Assembly: GCA_045402695.1 (NCBI GenBank)
Contig: JAWPNA010000166.1
Span: 1-34,095 of the forward strand
Origin: JAWPNA01 sp045402695
GTDB taxonomy: Bacteria; Acidobacteriota; Polarisedimenticolia; JACPZX01; DASXTC01
DNA: 34,095 nucleotides
Reading direction: 5' to 3'
Shown here one piece after another: positions 33,477 through 34,095 of the stretch. The translations under genes were made by a program, and so were the position numbers. Every line of letters starts with the position of its first letter. Positions within the stretch are counted from its first letter, which is position 1. The notes below the pieces were generated by a model. That model saw only the letters and a program-made list of their open reading frames with translations, was not told the origin of the DNA and did not search any database.

Positions 33477-34095
33477 TCAGACCACAACCACCGGTTTGCC
33501 GGCTCCCACTTCTCGCACGCTGCGTGCGAGGATCTCCAGCGCCTGATCGATCTCCTTGGGCGTGACGATCAGGCTCGGCCTGAACCTGATCGACCGGGTT
33601 CCGGAGGGCAGGATCAGCATCCCTTTCTCGAAGCACTTCTTCAAGATGAGCGGACGTGCCGCCGGGTCCGTCACGTCGATCGCCATGAACAGGCCGCGGC
33701 CGCGGGCATTCGCAAGCGCTCCGGAGAACTCCTCACGCAGGTCGCGCAGCCGCGCCAGGGCGTACTCGCCCGTCTTGGCCGCGTGCGCGACCAGCTTCTC
33801 CTTCTCGATCACGTTGAAGTACCGGCCGGCGCGCACCATGTCCACGGTGTTGCCGCCCCAGGTGGAGTTGATGCGCGAGGATTCCGCGAAGCAGTTGTTC
33901 TCCGCCTCGTCCACGCGCGCCGAAACCAGACAACCGCACACCTGCGTCTTCTTGCCGAACGCGATCGCATCCGGCTCGAAGCCGAAGTTCTGATAGCACC
34001 ACATCCGGCCCGTGAGGCCCACGCCGGTCTGCACCTCGTCCACGATGAAGAAGATCTCGGACTCGTCGCAGATCTGGCGCAGCGTCCTCAGGAAC
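33477..34095 (-). CDS. lat: L-lysine 6-aminotransferase, C-terminal part (gene runs off the right edge)
   Basis: About 205 residues are visible; the 5' part is outside the window, and the frame is open to the last base. DEVQTGVGLTGRMW carries the PLP-ring Asp, and FGKKTQVCG the Schiff-base Lys. NSTWGGNTVDMVRAGRYFNVIE, NARGRGLFMAIDVTD and ILPSGTRSIRFRPSLIVTPKEIDQAL are close to lysine-epsilon aminotransferases (class III, EC 2.6.1.36), rather than to ornithine or GABA enzymes. It converts lysine plus 2-oxoglutarate to the 6-semialdehyde (which cyclises to piperideine-6-carboxylate) and glutamate. A strong terminator follows 32 nt after the stop. Confidence 0.9.
   Translation of the reverse strand, partial: FLRTLRQICDESEIFFIVDEVQTGVGLTGRMWCYQNFGFEPDAIAFGKKTQVCGCLVSARVDEAENNCFAESSRINSTWGGNTVDMVRAGRYFNVIEKEKLVAHAAKTGEYALARLRDLREEFSGALANARGRGLFMAIDVTDPAARPLILKKCFEKGMLILPSGTRSIRFRPSLIVTPKEIDQALEILARSVREVGAGKPVVVV

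Overview
The window is GC-rich (roughly two thirds G+C by eye) and reads as a chromosomal segment of a Gram-negative bacterium. The support is a TonB-receptor-like outer-membrane barrel C-terminus, many signal peptides, sigma-54 promoters with a GAF/AAA+/Fis activator, and a CIRCE-controlled groESL operon. The mix of a secreted M14 plus M20 peptidase pair, a DUF4388 (PATAN) protein, a CRTAC1-like fragment and a TonB-receptor remnant is typical of uncultured Acidobacteriota-like lineages. That assignment is an inference and is not proven here. No rRNA, tRNA, CRISPR array, transposase or phage gene was found.

Layout. 1-1273: the end of a MoaD/ThiS sulfur carrier gene, overlapping a BNR-repeat protein. 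1368-5400: a regulatory island read leftward. It holds a sigma-54 activator (GAF-GAF-AAA+-Fis), a secreted RTX-like calcium-binding protein and a small STAS protein. Each of the last two sits behind a near-consensus -24/-12 promoter, and both promoters lie in a 235-bp direct repeat that also carries the last codons of the activator. 5698-8652: a large membrane glycosyltransferase-like protein with added TPR-like and beta-sandwich parts. 8653-9362: a non-coding stretch with palindromes and the 3' end of a dead response regulator gene. 9363-11439: groES-groEL with promoter and CIRCE. 11549-14407: a divergent two-gene operon encoding a ClpABC-like AAA+ ATPase with an unusual Walker A and an unrecognised partner protein. 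14424-17570: a secreted OB-fold-like protein and a DUF4388 protein. 17741-20832: exported M20 amidohydrolase and M14 carboxypeptidase, translationally coupled. 20919-23882: GNAT acetyltransferase and ABC-F ATPase. 23954-26235: beta-CASP metallo-RNase-like protein and LOG-family protein. 26379-28217: secreted subtilase with PKD and IPT-like domains. 28255-28725: CRTAC1-like fragment. 28835-29941: PurM-like cyclo-ligase. 29951-31696: exported PHP-domain protein with a barrel C-terminal fragment just behind it. 31859-33397: long-chain acyl-CoA ligase. 33477-34095: partial lysine 6-aminotransferase.

Two parts stand out. The first is the self-contained sigma-54 circuit with a duplicated promoter/enhancer module. 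The second is the AAA+/unknown-partner operon divergent from groESL, which could be an undescribed chaperone-like or remodelling system; its function is not readable from sequence alone. A further pattern is that at least four short 3' gene ends (activator, response regulator, CRTAC1-like, outer-membrane barrel) survive without their 5' parts.
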